Shown one piece after another: positions 60,930-64,000 of a stretch of 64,000 bases of DNA. The stretch is from JBGPGW01 sp046349515. GTDB lineage: Bacteria > Pseudomonadota > Alphaproteobacteria > CADEGL01. Under the pieces are notes generated by a model. That model was not told the DNA's origin. It worked only from the letters and a program-made list of their open reading frames with translations, and searched no databases. Position numbers and translations under genes: made by a program. Positions within the stretch are counted from its first letter, which is position 1; the number at the start of each line of letters is the position of its first letter. The DNA lies in NCBI GenBank assembly GCA_046349515.1, contig JAXMCE010000005.1:176624-240623 (forward strand), given 5' to 3'.

Positions 60930-60970
60930 CCGCCGGAAGGACAGGGCTCTTGCCTTCCGGGCGGCTTTTT
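60930..60970 (+). terminator. Terminator-like hairpin in the rpsL leader (possible attenuator)
   Basis: Bases 60930-60940 (CCGCCGGAAGG) pair with 60953-60964 (CCTTCC, one bulged G, then GGCGG), and a run of five T follows (60966-60970). It stands between the predicted promoter and the rpsL ribosome site, so full termination here would silence the operon. A small GGGGG-tca-CCCCC hairpin (60918-60930) just upstream could compete for its 5' base. The rest of the 350-bp rpoC-rpsL gap contains no gene. Confidence 0.65.
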
Positions 60971-61005
60971 GCCGTCGCGGCGGGGGCGACGAGAGTAACG
61001 AGGAC

Positions 61006-61377
61006 ATGCCGACGATCAACCAGTTGATCCGCAAGTCGCGGACGATGCCAACGGTGCGCAACAAGGTGCCGGCGCTCGCGCGCTCGCCGCAGAAGCGCGG
61101 CGTGTGTACGCGCGTGTACACGACGACTCCGAAGAAGCCCAACTCGGCGTTGCGCAAGGTGGCCCGCGTGCGCCTGACCAATGGCTTCGAGGTCACGAGC
61201 TACATTCCGGGCGAGGGCCACAATCTCCAGGAGCACTCGGTCGTTCTCATCCGCGGCGGCCGCGTGAAGGATCTCCCGGGCGTGCGCTATCACATCATCC
61301 GCGGCACGCTCGACACCCAAGGGGTCAACGACCGTCGCCAGCGCCGCTCGAAATACGGCGCTAAACGGCCGAAGTAA
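61006..61377 (+). CDS. rpsL: 30S ribosomal protein S12
   Basis: This 123-aa S12 is part of the decoding centre. The conserved TPKKPNSALRKVARV and GGRVKDLPGVRYH segments include Lys43 and Lys88, the residues whose change gives streptomycin resistance, so the allele is of the sensitive type. ATG 61006 follows an acgagg ribosome site. It is the first gene of the str operon with rpsG 12 bp downstream. Confidence 0.98.
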   Translation: MPTINQLIRKSRTMPTVRNKVPALARSPQKRGVCTRVYTTTPKKPNSALRKVARVRLTNGFEVTSYIPGEGHNLQEHSVVLIRGGRVKDLPGVRYHIIRGTLDTQGVNDRRQRRSKYGAKRPK

Positions 61378-61389
61378 GGGGAGCGAGCC

Positions 61390-61860
61390 ATGTCACGACG
61401 CCGACGTGCGACAAAGCGCGATCTGATCCCCGATGCGAAGTTCGGCGATCCCGTTGTCACCAAGTTCATCAACTGCGTGTTCAAGTCCGGCAAGAAGTCG
61501 GTCGCGGAGTCGATCGTTTACGGCGCCTTCGACCGTATCAAGGAGAAGACCGGGCAAGAGGGCCTCAAGGTCTTCCACGACGCCCTCGGCAACGTGAAGC
61601 CGGCCGTCGAAGTGCGCTCGCGCCGCGTGGGCGGCGCCACCTACCAGGTTCCCGTCGAAGTGCGCCCGGAACGCTCCCAGGCTCTGGCCATCCGCTGGAT
61701 CATCGAGATCTCGCGCGGGCGCCCGGAGTTCACCATGGTCGAGCGCCTGTCGGGCGAGTTGATGGAAGCCGCGGTCAATCGCGGCTCGTCGGTGAAGAAG
61801 CGCGAGGACACGCACAAGATGGCCGATGCCAATCGCGCGTTCTCGCATTATCGCTGGTAG
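61390..61860 (+). CDS. rpsG: 30S ribosomal protein S7
   Basis: This 156-aa S7 is the primary binder of the 16S rRNA 3' domain. It has the start MSRRRRATKRDLIPDAKFGD, the VGGATYQVPVEVRPERSQALA hairpin and the ending KREDTHKMADANRAFSHYRW. A ggggagcgagcc stretch provides the ribosome site. In many bacteria S7 represses translation of this operon; no specific site is resolved here. Confidence 0.98.
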   Translation: MSRRRRATKRDLIPDAKFGDPVVTKFINCVFKSGKKSVAESIVYGAFDRIKEKTGQEGLKVFHDALGNVKPAVEVRSRRVGGATYQVPVEVRPERSQALAIRWIIEISRGRPEFTMVERLSGELMEAAVNRGSSVKKREDTHKMADANRAFSHYRW

Positions 61861-61881
61861 CCTCAGCCGGAGCCGAACGCC

Positions 61882-63957
<2,076 letters not shown>

Positions 63958-64000
63958 CGACGGTCGGCGCACGGCGAGACATCCAGGGATAGGGGACGAA

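Overview
The window is GC-rich DNA that looks alphaproteobacterial. This is inferred from the gene order tRNA-Tyr, tRNA-Gly, tuf, tRNA-Trp, secE, nusG, rplKAJL, rpoBC, then rpsL, rpsG, fusA, from the RpoB/RpoC/EF-G sequences, and from the soxBDAG and dgcAB-etf catabolic genes. No rRNA, CRISPR array, insertion sequence or prophage was seen. Species cannot be named from the sequence alone.

Layout. (1) 1-1911: the end of tgt, then queF and queG, three enzymes of queuosine tRNA modification. (2) About 1972-46205: a 44-kb catabolic region. It begins with an alpha-methylacyl-CoA racemase-like protein, two creatinase/ectoine-hydrolase-like M24 proteins, a DapB-fold dehydrogenase and an N-carbamoyl-amino-acid hydrolase (+). 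A minus-strand trio follows (FAD amino acid oxidase, RidA, SDR). Next comes a plus-strand run: two class II aldolases, two PhyH dioxygenases, a choline-kinase-like protein, a GlpA/GlpB-like flavoprotein pair and a TIM-barrel protein. After a ureohydrolase (-) and a basic-tailed RidA (+) comes a long plus-strand unit: three soxB copies, soxD, soxA, soxG, two dgcA copies, dgcB and an ETF pair. The region closes with a dimethylglycine/sarcosine dehydrogenase and a third M24 protein (-), formate-THF ligase (+), a PaaK-type CoA ligase and a DUF1989 protein (-), tRNA-Thr (-), and a NIPSNAP protein with an acyl-CoA ligase (+). (3) 46202-64000: rlmB (-) and the translation/transcription core, which runs off the end after fusA.

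How it fits together (inference). The catabolic region reads as stepwise removal of N-methyl groups and amidino/ureido groups. DgcAB-ETF would demethylate dimethylglycine-type substrates into the respiratory chain. SoxBDAG and the GcvT-fused dehydrogenase would demethylate sarcosine-type substrates onto tetrahydrofolate, and Fhs would connect that C1 pool to formate and ATP. Creatinase-like proteins, the carbamoylase and the ureohydrolase suggest guanidino/ureido substrates. RidA proteins would clear reactive imines/enamines. The region is rich in adjacent duplicates (aldolase, PhyH, soxB x3, dgcA, M24) and holds no recognisable transporter or transcription regulator.

Regulatory structure is clearest in the housekeeping part: a folded rplA-rplJ leader, a processing-type hairpin between rplL and rpoB, a strong terminator after rpoC, and a promoter with an adjoining perfect palindrome plus a terminator-like leader hairpin ahead of rpsL.
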